64,000 bases of DNA from Branchiostoma floridae (GCF_000003815.2 NW_023365701.1:209782-273781), one strand, 5' to 3'; shown: positions 34,645-45,649, counted from the stretch's first letter. Translations and numbers: made by a program. The notes: generated from the sequence alone by a model not told the origin.

Positions 34645-37600
34645 CTGGAACGGACAGAGAACACGATCAGGGGATTTACTTGTGAAGGATGGTCATCCAG
34701 GAATGGACCGATCCCGGAGCCCTACCCCCTGTTCGATCATGGTTCTATTTCGAACACCTCCGTCAAAAATAGCTATTTCTTGACGGAGGTGTTCGATATA
34801 GAATAGGGAATTCTATCTGTTCGATATGGCGTTCGACAGGATCGGTCCATTATCAGGGGAGCTCATCTGTGTCGCTAGCAATCATTTTCAACTTTCTTCC
34901 AACACAAAGGTGATATATGTTTTAGTACAATGACAGTTGATTTAGTTGTAAAGAATAGTCATCCAGGAATGAAAAATGTATATTGGAATCTCATCTGTGT
35001 CGGTTGTAATCATAGTGCAATGCTAAACGTTCTTCCAACACAAAAGTATACAGTACTATAACGTTACACAGATCAAAGTTTCAACGACCACTGTCGCCTT
35101 CTTCAGGATCAGTACTGAAAATTGATCATGCAGAATGAATCCTGAAGAAGGCGACAATGGTGGTACAAAATCTGATATGTGTATAACTTTGTGTTGGGAG
35201 AAAGTTTAGCATTGTACTAAAATGTATCCTTATACAATTTATACCACACGACATATTTTCTTAGAAATAACTGGCGTTTCACAGAACGTTCGGCGTCATT
35301 CTGCAGTGATCTTCAGAGACCGATATCTAGTTCAAGTTTCGAATCGTGTTGTATAATTGTCTCCCCTTTTCCTGGAGATTTAATGTTTTACATTATAAAG
35401 TACATTATTCTATTTTAATGAGAACATTTTGCAGTTGTTTATTCAAACATAACAAAGAATGTCACTTTGGTCATTTGTTCCAAAAGTAGCGCTCAATTTT
35501 CGTAAAAACAGGATCTCTGACGGCGCCGTCTCACACGTCTGTTATTTCTAACAGAAACGGGCCACGTCAGTTGATTTGCAATTGAGTTGATTTGATTTAT
35601 GCATAGATCCAGGGCAACCCAAATGGCCACAGGACTACCCCTTATGACTTAACAATATACAATATACAATACCAGTGGTTACAAGGCACATGTTAAAAAG
35701 GTGTTTGCAAATAGCAAGACTTAGGAACTACGTTTCTATTTTTAAACTTAGAATTCACAAAGCTATTTTGATGGGGAAAAGGGCTGGGGCACTATCCTTA
35801 CAAGCAATAAACATCTATGGTTAGTATTAACGCTTAAAGTCTACCTAAAAGCTACCTAGCATTACTACTTATTAAAGCTATACAGTACAGCACTGTCCAC
35901 AGTTTGAAGGAGCTGGCAGCTTGCTTGCTGGGTAGCTGGCCGGGTGAATGGCGGGTTGGTTTTGTTACCTAGATTACACACTTTTTGATGCAGAGAAGGC
36001 CTGGGATACTATCCTTACAAGCGATATCTATGATTAAAGTTAAAGTTAACATCTACCTAAAATCTACCTAGCATTACTATATATCAAAGCTATGCAGTAC
36101 AACATTGTCCACAGTTTGAAGGAGCTGGTAGCTTGCTGGATTGCTGGGCGGGTCACGACTGAGGGTCGGTTAGTACTAAGATTGGAAAGAAATCTTTTGG
36201 CAGGACAAGGGCTGACGCTAAAATCTAAAAGCTACCTAGCATTACTGTATATCAAAGCTATGCAGTACAACATTGTCCACAGTTTGAAGGAGCTGGCAGC
36301 TTGCTGGATTGCTGGGCGGGTCACTAAAGAGGCGGGTAGGTTAGTACTGAGTACGCAGGTTGCTGGGCGGGTCACGACCGAGGGTCGGTTAGTACTTACA
36401 GTCCGAGAGTGTTCGTTACTTCCGCCCACAGGAGAACAGAAGAGACACTGAAACAAGGTATCATAAAAGTGCTGACCCACAGTTCAATCTTAAACATACT
36501 GCTCCATCAGAAAGTCACAAGGGTCTAGTTTAATAGTAAACAGGGAAGGAAAAATGGCCTGCCCTTAAGCTATCACGAATAAACAAATATTCAAACAAAC
36601 AAACAGCAAACGAAAAGACAGAGGTTTGTCCACTTCAAATTTGTAGCACAGCTGATGGTTCTGTATCTGTATCTGTATCTGTATCTATATAGCCGGTATA
36701 ACCGCCCTTCGGCGTAACACACCAGGGTCCCAGGTAAGGGGGCATATTGTCAGGGCAAGTTGGCGGGAAGGCCGATCTGAACGAACTTGACCAAACTGGA
36801 AAAGACGCTATCTGTTCCTTTTAACCAAAGAGTCTTCAAAATTTGACAAAACTTTACACGGAAAGAAACATTTTCAAGGATGTTGAGTAGGCACTACAGT
36901 GGGGACTAGCTGTGAGTAGTAGTACATTTAAGCCCACCTTTACCAGTTTCTGTTACACATGTATATCCATTCTCATTGTGAATACCAGACCACAGATCCT
37001 ATGTCTTTTCTTACCCCCAAATCACAGGACAACTCCACAGTGATCTGAACGAACTTGACCAAACTGGAAAAGACGCTACCTGTTCCTTTTAACCAAAGAG
37101 TCTTCAAAATTTGACAAAACTTTACACGGAAAGAAACATTTTCAAGGATGTTGAGTAGGCACTACAGTGGGGACTAGCTGTGAGTAGTAGTACATTTAAA
37201 CCAAATAACAGAAAGATTTTTAGGAGGTTAAGAAGGGCACCACACGACTCACATCTGTTCTACCACCACCACCAACACTTCTATCTATACCTTCATATAC
37301 AGATTCGTATTATTTTCTATATGGCATGCAAGCTATTAAGACGAACTAGTTTCGACGCACCACGTGCAAGAGGACGTGTGAGTAAGTGAGTGAGGGAGTG
37401 ATTAAGTGAGTGAGTGAGTGTGAGTGAGTGAGTGAGTGAGTGAGTGAGTGAGTGAGTGAGTGAGTGAGTGAGTGAGTGAGTGAGTGAGTGAGTGAGTGAG
37501 TGAGTGAGTGGTTTCGACGGGGGCGTCTTAGTCAAATGGTCACCAAAATGTCAGTCTTGAACAAATACAAATACTAAGAATCTAGTGACTTACCAACCTA

Positions 37601-40600
37601 AAGAAACTATTCACCGATATCGCTACATGTGTAAGAAAGGAGCCAATTGGCGCCATGGCATGGCTGTTTGGCCCTACTTGAATCCCCCACTGTTACACTT
37701 GACAATTTAATGCATTTTAGCCATTTGAATGGATGGACTAAATAAAGAATTGTATCCAAAAGTATCCAAAAGCATCAGCACTTACCCAGCGGCATGACCC
37801 TGTTGGCATGGAACACCTTGGGGAAGGCCTTCTTGAACCTCTTGCGGAAGTTCTCCCCCATAAAGGCGTAGATGATCGGGTTGATGGAGGAGTTGGCGTA
37901 GCTCAGGCACAGCGCAGCCACCTTAAATGCAACCAGAATGTAGGGAAGTCAGCGTTTTAAGCTAAGGGCACAACCCGCCGGACGTGCAATTTGTCCGTAA
38001 GTTTTTTGTTTTGTTTTGGGAGGCCACGTCCGCCACGTATTTCTGAAAATTCAGGCTGTACAGGGCAGCTACAACTACTACTTCTTCAACTACTATCACT
38101 TCTTCTACTACTACTACTTCTACTACTACTACTTCTACTACTACTACTACTACTACTAACTGCTGCTGCTGCTACAACTACTACTACTACTGAGGTATGT
38201 CCAGAAATGGGGTAAATGTACGAAGTTTGTGTGTACGAACTTGTACGAACTTGTACGAAGTTCAAGGTAGATATAGACCGTAATCGGTAAACTTCGGAAG
38301 TTTTAAGTGACGTCATCTAAGTTCGTACAGGTAGGCAGGGTTGGTGTACGATGTACGATGTACGGAGTTAACAAATCTAAGTTCGTACAGGTAGGCAGGG
38401 TTGGTGTACGATGTACGATGTACGGAGTTAACAAATCTAAGTTCGTACAGGTAGGCAGGGTTGGTGTACGATGTAGATTGTACGGAGTTAACAAATCTAA
38501 GTTAGTACAGGTAGGCAGGGTTGGTGTACGATGTACGATGTACGGAGTTAACAAATCTAAGTTCGTACATTAGGTCCGCCCCATGTACGAACTTAGCATA
38601 ACCCACAAAATATAAAACATTTTAACTTCGTACATCGTACTCCGTACATTAGGTCCGCCCCATGTACGAACTTAGCGTAGCTACGTCACAGATAATTGTC
38701 GACGTTTCCCGAACTTTGCCGACAGCGGTTGTCGGAAGTTGTCGGAAGCTAGAAATTGTCGGAAATTACGTGTGACGTAGGCTGATCCAAACTTCGTACA
38801 TTTCACCCATTTCTGGACATGTATGCTACTACTACTGCTACTACTACTACTACCAATACCACTACTACTACTACCACTACTACTACTACTACTCTGACCT
38901 TGACCCCGAACATGACCCATGTCTCCGGGAAGTCGTCGTCCAGCAGGACCCACAGGTTGATGATGTGGTTGGGCGCCCAGCAGATGGTGAAGATCACCAC
39001 GACGGCAACCACCATGCGGCACACCTGCAGTCACACGGGGTCGCAGGGCAGAGGTCACTAATTGAACTCGGGTACAGAAGGCCCATCTATAGCCATCTAA
39101 AGTCATTTTCGTAAGAATTGTTGCCATTTCGACTTTGGACGTTTAAGATAGTTTGGGGTGTTTGAAGGTCAAAGGTCACCAATACTTGTTTAAAGTATGA
39201 AACCAAATACATTTATCTTAGCATGGATCCCTTTGCATGCTGGGAGGCACAGTGCACTATAGGTATCACTGGGGGTAAGAACACCAGTACCATGACAACA
39301 CAGACTTATGTCAATGTTTTTTGTACCCATAATCAAAGAGTGAATGTTTCATAGCTCAAAACAACAACTGAGATGAAATTTTGAAAAAAAAAAAAAAAAA
39401 AAAAAACGGTCCGTTCGCCCACCTTGCGTTTGCGCATCAGTGCCCTATGCTGGTTGGACGTCACGAGCGGCTGGGAGGCGGATTTCTTCCAGAGCCGGTG
39501 GAAGACATGCGCACTGGTGAAGGTGCACACGGCCAGGGGGATGACGAAACACAGCACCACCATGATTACCCAGTACGCCTTGCGCCAGTTCTGGTTAGAC
39601 CAATGCTGAAGAAGACGAAAATAGCCATGCAATTCAGATTACAATTCAAGAAAATCATTCTAAGTCTGTTACCAACCAGTTTACGTATAAAAAAAAGCCT
39701 TATTTGTTAGAAAAACAGCACCCCACATGATGAAATGCCAATGAATTAGCTTGAAAAATAAGACAAACTCAATTGCATTATAGAAAAAAATTACTTCCAA
39801 CACTTTACTTCCAACACTGAATTAAACTATGGAGACCTACCCCTCCACTACACGTACATCTAGACTTTCAGAACATCGCTTTTATATTGTTACATTTATC
39901 ACATAGTAGGTATGCAATAGATATGGAAATGTAACCTTACTATTGGGACAAAGATAGAGGAATGTTTATAGCTAAACCTTCATCAACAAAAGTCAATGTG
40001 AAAAAGAATCATTGGTGTTAGAACACTAATCTGGGGACTGATGTAATCCAAGACAAATAAACAAGATATAATCATTTTTACATCAGTGCTGTAGAAAATA
40101 CAAACTCATCACGACAAAGGTCTGGACATGTTTATTGCTAAACCTAACATCCACAAAAGCAATGTGAAGTAAGAATCATAATTGGCCAAGCACTTTTGAC
40201 CCTTTTCTGATGTCACACTTCCGTTCCGGATGTGTGACTTAGGCTCTGGGTCATTTCAACTTGAGAAGGATCAGAGGACTGATCGAAAGCTTGTTGGTAA
40301 GCGCTTTATTTTGTGTACGGATATATGGTCTTACAATTGTACATAATGGTCTTAAACATGCTAATCTGAAAAATATCATAATACAAGACAAATCCTAATG
40401 TTCCTCACATCAGTGCAGTAGGTGCGGGGTCCTTGGAAGTTGCCCTCCCACTGCTGATAGGCCACCGCCACGGGAGAGGCCAGCACAAACGCCGCTGTGG
40501 AGTGGGAGGGGGTAACGGTATTGTCAGAAACGTCGATGTACGTTAGACATCCAGGTAATAAGATACGCAAAAAAGCAGTTACTCAAACTACTGGATATGA

Positions 40601-43600
40601 TTTTAGAAACGGTCACGTGACACGTGTCACTGACGTATCACAGTGTCAGGGATAGTGAATACTATCTAAAACGTTTCCAAAATCATATCCAGTTGCTTAA
40701 GTAACTGCTATTTGGATTATTGTCTATATTCCAAAGAGCACGAGGTATAATCGGAAAACCGCTTTCTAAAGACCTGCAATACAGCAGCACTGACGACTAC
40801 GATTGCATGCTATGAGAACATTAGTTCAGCACCAAGGGCAGGGATCACTATTACACAACAGGAAAAAATCGGAAAACTGTAGGGCAATATGACATTATTA
40901 AGTAGCTAATATGAATCAATCACGAGCCTTCCTATCGATTATACAGCCATAATTTCATAATTTCATAGTTGCCCATAATAAACCACTGCGTGACCGAGGC
41001 AACCAAGGGTCAGGGAACCTTTTAGATGACGTAACTTCCCATAAGACAGCGTTGACCAGGAAAGCCGTGCGAGGGGTACGGTAGTACATGGAGCCGATGG
41101 GGTGGATGATTGCGTAGTAATGGTCAAGGCTAAGGGCTGCCATTTTATTTACCTTACCTGCTCATGATAAACCGCCGAGTGAGCGAAGTGAACAAGGGTT
41201 CATGACGTACCTGCCCACACGACGGCGTTGACCAGGAAAGCCGTGCGGGGGGTCCGGTAGTACATGGAGCCAATGGGGGTGAATGATAGCCTAGTAACGG
41301 TCAAGGCTAAAGGCTGCCATTTTATTTACCTTACCTGCCCCGAATAAACCACCGAGTGAGCGAAGTGAACTAGATGACGTACCTGCCCACACCACAGCGT
41401 TGACCAGGAAAGCCGTGCGGGGGGTCCGGTAGTACATGGAGCCGATGGGGTGGATGATAGCGTAGTAACGGTCAAGGCTAAGGGCTGCCATTTTATTTAC
41501 CTTACATGCCCCAAATAAACCACCGAGTGAGCGAAGTGAACAAGGGTTCATGACGTACCTGCCCATACCACAGCGTTGACCAGGAAAGCCGTGCGGGGGG
41601 TCCGGTAGTACATGGAGCCGATGGGGTGGATGATAGCGTAGTAACGGTCAAGGCTAAGGGCTGCCATTTTATTTACCTTACATGCCCCAAATAAACCACC
41701 GAGTGAGCGAAGTGAACAAGGGTTCATGACGTACCTGCCCATACGACAGCGTTGACCAGGAAAGCCGTGCGGGGGGTCCGGTAGTACATGGAGCCGATGG
41801 GGTGGATGATAGCGTAGTAACGGTCAAGGCTAAGGGCTGCCATTTTATTTACCTTACCTGCCCATAATAAACCACCGAGTGAGCGAAGTGAACAAGGGTT
41901 CATGGCGTACCTGCCCATACCACGGCGTTGACCAGGAAAGCCGTGCGGGGGGTCCGGTAGTACATGGAGCCGATGGGGTGGATGATGGCGTAGTAACGGT
42001 CAAGGCTAAGGGCTGCCAAGGTCAGCCCCGTGGCCGTGAACGTGACCTGGGGTCGAGAGGAAACAGTCATGTTACCTTGGAGATGTACAGTGTTCAGTAA
42101 TCGTTGATTTCATTGTTATCAAGAACTCATCGACTCCTGAATAGCTTTATGTATATTATGTATTTAAGTGTGATTGCTCTGGGGTTTCTCTGTCTGTCAT
42201 ATGATATTGTAGTGATGTACTTCATACATAGGACCACAGCAATGTGAAGCTAATTGTGTATCCAAATAAGTCAAATTTTATAGTTAACAGAGAGTTTGGG
42301 ATGCTATCAATGCGGTAGCTAAAAGGGTGGTCCGAGTGGTCTCCCATTCATACGTGTGCGTCCTTAGCTCTCAGATATTCAATTGATTTAAAGTGACATA
42401 CATATCCGTGAATCGAAGCTGAAAAGTTCTGACCCTTTTCTTAAGCAAATAGTCATTATAAAAAGCTTTTAAAAAACGTTTACAACCTCCGATCGACAGA
42501 AACTCGGATCACAATCTCTACCCTAATGTATGCAAGTGCCCAGTCTGGCATGCATAAAAGGACGAGCCCTTACCTGCATGAAATAAAAGACGAACTTGCA
42601 CATGAAGCTGCCGAACATCCAGTCGTTGGTGGCGAAGATGATGGCGGTGAAGGGCACGCAGCACAGGAGGAAGGACAGGTCCACCACGGCCAGGTTCAGC
42701 AGGTAGTAATTCGTCACGGTCTTCATCTGGCCGTACCTAGCCGTGGATAAATAAGACTCATTCATGTAATGTTCTTGAAAATAAAACTCAACTTATCCCT
42801 TGCTGTACTCTAGGGCCTCGGTTACTTCTACAATTACTAAGATAAGAAAGCAGTTTATGATACTTTTTAAACCCCGACGTTCCTAATCCAAGGTGAACAC
42901 TCTACCTAATTTAGGCTGTGGTTTATGCTACCGTCGCAATTGCACCACGGTGCCCGTAGGAATTGTAGCCCCGGCCGGGTCCCGAAGCTACAAACTTGTC
43001 CTGGTGGACTGTCGGTCGTGGTTACCTTTCGGTGTGCTCACGATTACCGTATGCCGTCCTTTTGTTACTACTTTAACCCGTAGTTAAAATCAACCCTGGC
43101 CCGGTTACGCCCCTCCCAAAAAAAGAAAATGACATAAAAGATACCCCAGGGTGTCCTCCGAGGCGAAGTAGGGGTCGTACACCAAAAGTGCAAAAGAAAA
43201 AAGCATGTTAACTACCCGTCGGGTCCCTCTTTTCCACGCAATTGTGGCCAAGGCTTTACGGTCCATAGTTAAGAGCATTTAGCACTAGACCACGCACTTA
43301 CCTGGCGATGACGTAGATGACCAGGCCATTTCCGGTCACGCCCACCAGCGTGATGATGGAGAAGACAAGCGGCACCACCCATGCCTCCACCCCGAGCTGG
43401 AGCGGCTTCACAACGGCCTCTGCCGGTTCTGTCAGAAACAGCAACAAAAGACAGAGTGATAATGGAGAAGAAAAAACAGTATCAGTCAGGACCAAAGCAA
43501 TGATAGTGAATGAGGTGTAGTTGAAGAAGAAGTGGCACTTTTTTATATTTACTTTTGGACAGACGAGAACAATGTGGCACTGCACTCATTATAATGACTC

Positions 43601-45639
43601 AAGTTAGTAACTTATTTTAGCAGTGCCACATACACAGTACAGACAGAAGGTAAAGGTAGTCTTTTACCTCCCCGGCCGAAGTCAGATACCCATTTTGACA
43701 CCTGGGTGAAGTGGGGAAGGTCGTGTTAAGTGCACAACGTCGGGGGCACGGCGAGTATTTAACTCGGGACCTCTAGATTCCAATCCGAGCGCTTTACTAG
43801 TTACGTAACAGCCCCAAGTGGCTCTTATAAGGGAAGATGAAGTTAGAGACATGTCGGTCCATCGATTTTTTTCCTGCTGTACGTGTGAAGTACTCAATCG
43901 AACCTGTCTAGAGTGACCACCGAAAGGGGCTTAATGAAAAAGGTCACAGTAGATATCTCATGTGGACACTACAGAATCGATGCTCAATTCTTCACGCTTA
44001 ATGGATTTATGAACAGTATGGGTCCTCGATGTATTACTTGTACTATAGTATAGTATAGTGCTGGTGACTTTCACTATTGATGAAATCATGGATGTTATTT
44101 GGACCGCGTTCTCCTCACAGATGCAGAATTTACAACACAATCATGATTTACAACGAATCCTCAATATAGTAGTGGCGACTTCCACGAAAGGTGTTGAATA
44201 TTTCAACAATTGGTAAACGCAAATCAATTCTCCGTCTCTAGAAATAGCCCTTGCTGTTAACACTTTATCTCTCTTTCCCTTCGTGAATATAAGGTTAAAC
44301 CGACTCGATTACATGGCAGCTAACCGCGCTCGCATCGATTTTCGTTCGTGTCCAAAATAAAAGTTTGCGTCCATACTGTAGATCATGCGAAGGAGCTGCA
44401 ATACGAGCAAATACATTCTGCCAATTGTACAACAATCTCAGAAAAAGGATACCGTAAATGCATTTAAGTCCGCGGAGATTTAAATTCGCGGTAACAGGAA
44501 AAAAGACTTTTTGCGGTGGTTTTAAGTTCGAGGTAGCACCTTGCACTGTGGTCTATCTCTTACTGCTATGGAACATAAAACCACTGCGAACATGTCTGCA
44601 TTTACACTAAAGAGCGAGGTCTTCCAAGGTTGAAGAAGAAGATGTGAAAGGAGAGACAGTTTTGGAGTACACCGAGGATTTCATCTATATACTGTAAATA
44701 GAAACTTTCGCGGTAGTTTAATGTTCACGGTTTTCTCGGTGACCGCTTCAACGCGGACTTAAACCACCGCGAAAATTTTTCCATGGTAGTAAGAGACTAC
44801 AGTGCATGGTGCTACCGCGAATCAAAACCACCGCGAAAGTCCTTTTTCCTGCTACCGCAAAATTAAATCCCTGCAAACTTAAATGCATTTACAGTAATGA
44901 AATCAGAACGGCCTAATGAACAGCACGTTGGCTACAGACACGCAGGAAATAAATCTTGTTATCAGAATAGAACCTAGGTAACGTTGACAACATTTCCTGT
45001 TTTGGAGTATACCGCGGATTTCATCTACATGTATATAACCAACCCAGCAGGGCCTAACGCACGCAGGAAATAACTCTTGTTATCAAGATAATCAGATGTT
45101 TAGGAAGCTAGGTAACGTTGACAACATTTGTTGTTTTGGATTACGCCGAGGATTTCATCTACATGTATATAACCAAACCAGCAGGGCCTAACGCACGCAG
45201 GAAATAACTCTTGTTATCAAGATAATCAGATGTTTAGGAAGCTAGGTAACGTTGACAACATTTGTTGTTTTGGATTACGCCGAGGATTTCATCTACATGT
45301 ATATAACCAAACCAGCAGGGCCTAACGCACGCAGGAAATAACTCTTGTTATCAAGATAATCAGATGTTTAGGAAGCTAGGAACGTTGACAACGTTTGATG
45401 ATTAAGAACCATGCATATAGATAGCTACATAGAATAGACACTTGTTACTTTTTACTGTCCCTGCCCTTGCAATTAGCCTACGGGCATGAATTTGCAAATA
45501 AAGAAATTTAATTTATTAAGGTTGATTTACCTGGTATACCTGGCGGCGTGCTCTGAGTGACGTTTGACGTCACGAACGAGTCCAGCTCCCACGTCGCGTT
45601 GTCAGGAAGACTGATCGTCAGGTTAGGGTCCGCCATCAT
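34436..45639 (-). CDS. class A GPCR, kisspeptin receptor-like (GPR54 type)
   Basis: Nine exons: 45639-45531, 43428-43302, 42736-42574, 42046-41911, 40494-40409, 39605-39423, 39024-38899, 37921-37786 and 34644-34436. Together they make 1275 nt, that is 424 residues and a TAA, with all phases joining. The N-terminus has N-glycosylation sites N6-L-T, N14-A-T and N26-V-T and no signal peptide. TM1 has G69-N70, TM2 D98, C125 and C205 form the conserved disulfide, D149-R-Y sits at the end of TM3, TM6 has C283-W-A-P and TM7 N324-P-I-I-Y. Helix 8 (E-N-F-R-K-R-F) follows. TM2 (T-V-T-N-Y-Y-L-L-N-L, F-L-L-C-C-V-P-F-T-A) and the R-T-P-R loop match what I know of GPR54; galanin and allatostatin-A receptors are the next nearest. 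Such receptors bind amidated neuropeptides at the plasma membrane and usually couple to Gq. The ligand here is inferred. Exon 4 has five tandem partial copies downstream. Confidence 0.9.
34703..34850. mobile_element. MITE, family D
   Basis: The ends ATGGACCGATCC and GGATCGGTCCAT match the 20672-20841 copy but the centre is shorter. It lies 58 bp upstream of the exon 9 acceptor, in intron 8. Confidence 0.85.
35013..35218. mobile_element. foldback element
   Basis: The arms gtgcaatgctaaacgttctt and complement, and gtcgccttcttcaggat and complement, surround a short centre. It is in GPCR intron 8. Confidence 0.8.
35860..36420. repeat. tandem repeat in GPCR intron 8
   Basis: Three main units share gctatgcagtacaacattgt and agtttgaaggagctgg, with extra gctgggcgggtcac subunits. 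They create a spurious + strand ORF. Confidence 0.8.
36660..36727 (-). mobile_element. single LINE tail unit with (GATACA)n
   Basis: One 56-bp tail unit of the CR1-like LINE with four GATACA repeats, on the minus strand, without the upstream UTR. Probably an extremely 5'-truncated insertion. Confidence 0.7.
36772..37199. repeat. 157-bp direct duplication, nearly identical
   Basis: Copies at 36772-36930 and 37043-37199 share gatctgaacgaacttgacca through gtgagtagtagtacatttaa with about one difference, so the duplication is recent. Confidence 0.9.
37382..37510. repeat. (GTGA)n microsatellite
   Basis: About 30 units of GTGA, in GPCR intron 8. Confidence 0.95.
37786..37921 (-). CDS. GPCR exon 8: TM7 and helix 8
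   Basis: Phase 0 in, phase 1 out; acceptor TTTAAG, donor GTAAGT. C-L-S-Y-A-N-S-S-I-N-P-I-I-Y is followed by E-N-F-R-K-R-F-K-K-A-F. Confidence 0.93.
38083..38195. repeat. (CTT/CTA)n triplet repeat
   Basis: Runs of ctactactact and cttctact in GPCR intron 7. Confidence 0.9.
38318..38575. repeat. 60-bp minisatellite in GPCR intron 7
   Basis: About 4.2 units, each with gtaggcagggttggtgtacg, GTACGATGTACG and gttaacaaatctaagttcgt. The period is 60 bp and therefore open on both strands. The palindromic tetramer GTAC recurs. Related non-tandem pieces continue to 38700. Confidence 0.92.
38826..38898. repeat. (CTA)n triplet repeat abutting exon 7 donor
   Basis: A triplet run that on the gene strand is (GTA)n starting immediately after the exon 7 donor. 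Confidence 0.9.
38899..39024 (-). CDS. GPCR exon 7: TM6 and ECL3
   Basis: 42 codons, phase 0-0. It holds the C-W-A-P-N-H motif of TM6. The donor GTCAGA is non-optimal and runs straight into a (GTA)n repeat. Confidence 0.9.
39423..39605 (-). CDS. GPCR exon 6: TM5 and ICL3
   Basis: 61 codons, phase 0-0. H-W-S-N-Q-N-W leads into TM5 (V-I-M-V-V-L-C-F-V-I-P-L). ICL3 is basic (R-L-W-K-K, R-K-R-K). The donor GTGGGC is weak and is followed 11 bp later by a 22-base T run on the coding strand. Confidence 0.9.
40183..40370 (-). mobile_element. interspersed element, copy 2 of an inverted pair
   Basis: Reverse complement of 33798-33970 with moderate divergence; lies in GPCR intron 5 (between exons 5 and 6). 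Confidence 0.75.
40409..40494 (-). CDS. GPCR exon 5: TM4 end and ECL2
   Basis: Phase 1 in, phase 0 out; acceptor CCACAG, donor GTGAGG. Residues 179-207, including the conserved ECL2 cysteine in T-Y-C-T-D. Confidence 0.88.
40568..40715. mobile_element. MITE, family C
   Basis: Arms agcagttactcaaactactg and the complementary agttgcttaagtaactgct, with tatcagtgtcactgacg-like centre. It lies 74 bp upstream of the exon 5 acceptor. Confidence 0.85.
41045..41842 (-). repeat. five tandem partial copies of GPCR exon 4 (176-bp unit)
   Basis: The donor edges lie at 41735, 41559, 41383, 41211 and about 41045. Periods are 176, 176 and 172 between successive copies, with the first 176 from the real exon. 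Each unit is the last 108 bp of exon 4 plus 68 bp of intron with ggtaaggtaaataaaatggc. Copies 2-4 are intact. Copy 5 has an inserted base and a stop just after D-R-Y. Copy 6 reads D-H-Y and has lost its GT donor. In copies 2-4 a cassette from the GGCAG acceptor to the donor is 102 bp, phase 1-1, so its inclusion would keep the frame. Confidence 0.92.
41911..42046 (-). CDS. GPCR exon 4: TM3 end, DRY motif, TM4
   Basis: Phase 0 in, phase 1 out; acceptor CCCCAG, donor GTACGC. Residues 134-179 with L-D-R-Y-Y-A-I-I-H-P and R-T-P-R. Its last 108 bp are the template of the tandem copies at 41045-41842. It is the only copy that keeps the true 5' part and a phase-0 acceptor. Confidence 0.92.
42574..42736 (-). 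CDS. GPCR exon 3: TM2 and start of TM3
   Basis: Phase 2 in, phase 0 out; donor GTAAG. Residues 79-133 with N-L-A-V-V-D, the W119-less ECL1 motif N-D-W-M-F-G, and C125 at the top of TM3. Confidence 0.93.
43302..43428 (-). CDS. GPCR exon 2: TM1
   Basis: Phase 1 in, phase 2 out; acceptor GACAG, donor GTAAG. Residues 37-79 with TM1 and the G-N pair, ending V-I-Y-V-I-A-R, a site where kisspeptin receptor genes also carry an intron. Confidence 0.92.
43650..43815 (-). mobile_element. tRNA-derived SINE
   Basis: On the minus strand a tRNA-like head with gatttggaa-type anticodon arm and a degenerate B box precedes cacttaacacgaccttcccc and cttcggccggggagg. It lies in GPCR intron 1. Confidence 0.55.
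44450..44607. mobile_element. MITE, family E (CGCGGT-rich), short copy
   Basis: Strings taaatgcatttaag, ttcgcggtaac, ttttaagttcg and gtagcacc, as in the fuller copies at 44690 and 59879. It ends tctgcattta. Confidence 0.75.
44690..44896. mobile_element. MITE, family E
   Basis: Foldback flanked by TACTGTAAAT and ATTTACAGTA. The arms carry gaccgcttcaacgcggactt, aaccaccgcgaaa and ctaccgcaaaattaaa. Confidence 0.85.
44909..45400. repeat. 134-bp tandem repeat in GPCR intron 1
   Basis: Four units; the string ggcctaacgcacgcaggaaa recurs at 45051, 45185 and 45319 (exact 134-bp period). The first unit is more diverged. Units 2-4 are nearly identical. Confidence 0.92.
45531..45639 (-). CDS. GPCR exon 1: N-terminus
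   Basis: Starts M-M-A-D; the first ATG is taken, the second is equally possible. It holds three N-glycosylation sequons in the first 28 residues. The donor is ambiguous between CAG|GTAAAT (used) and CAG|GTATAC nine bases earlier; both leave phase 1. Confidence 0.85.
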
Positions 45640-45649
45640 CGATTAGACA

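Noticed and set aside
37317-37535. ORF with S-L-T-H repeats
   Set aside because: Product of the (GTGA)n microsatellite.
38303-38573. ORFs on both strands with 20-residue repeats
   Set aside because: Consequence of a 60-bp minisatellite whose period is a multiple of three; inside a GPCR intron.
41291-41918. Several separate GPCR genes in tandem
   Set aside because: Each copy holds only the last 108 bp of one exon plus 68 bp of intron; other TM exons occur once.
42893-43087. Cys-containing + strand ORF
   Set aside because: Lies antisense in GPCR intron 2, no domain recognised.
34436-45639. Galanin or allatostatin-A receptor identity
   Set aside because: TM7 and helix 8 fit these too, but TM2, the first loop and the R-T-P-R loop after DRY fit kisspeptin receptors better. 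A phylogeny would be decisive; not excluded.
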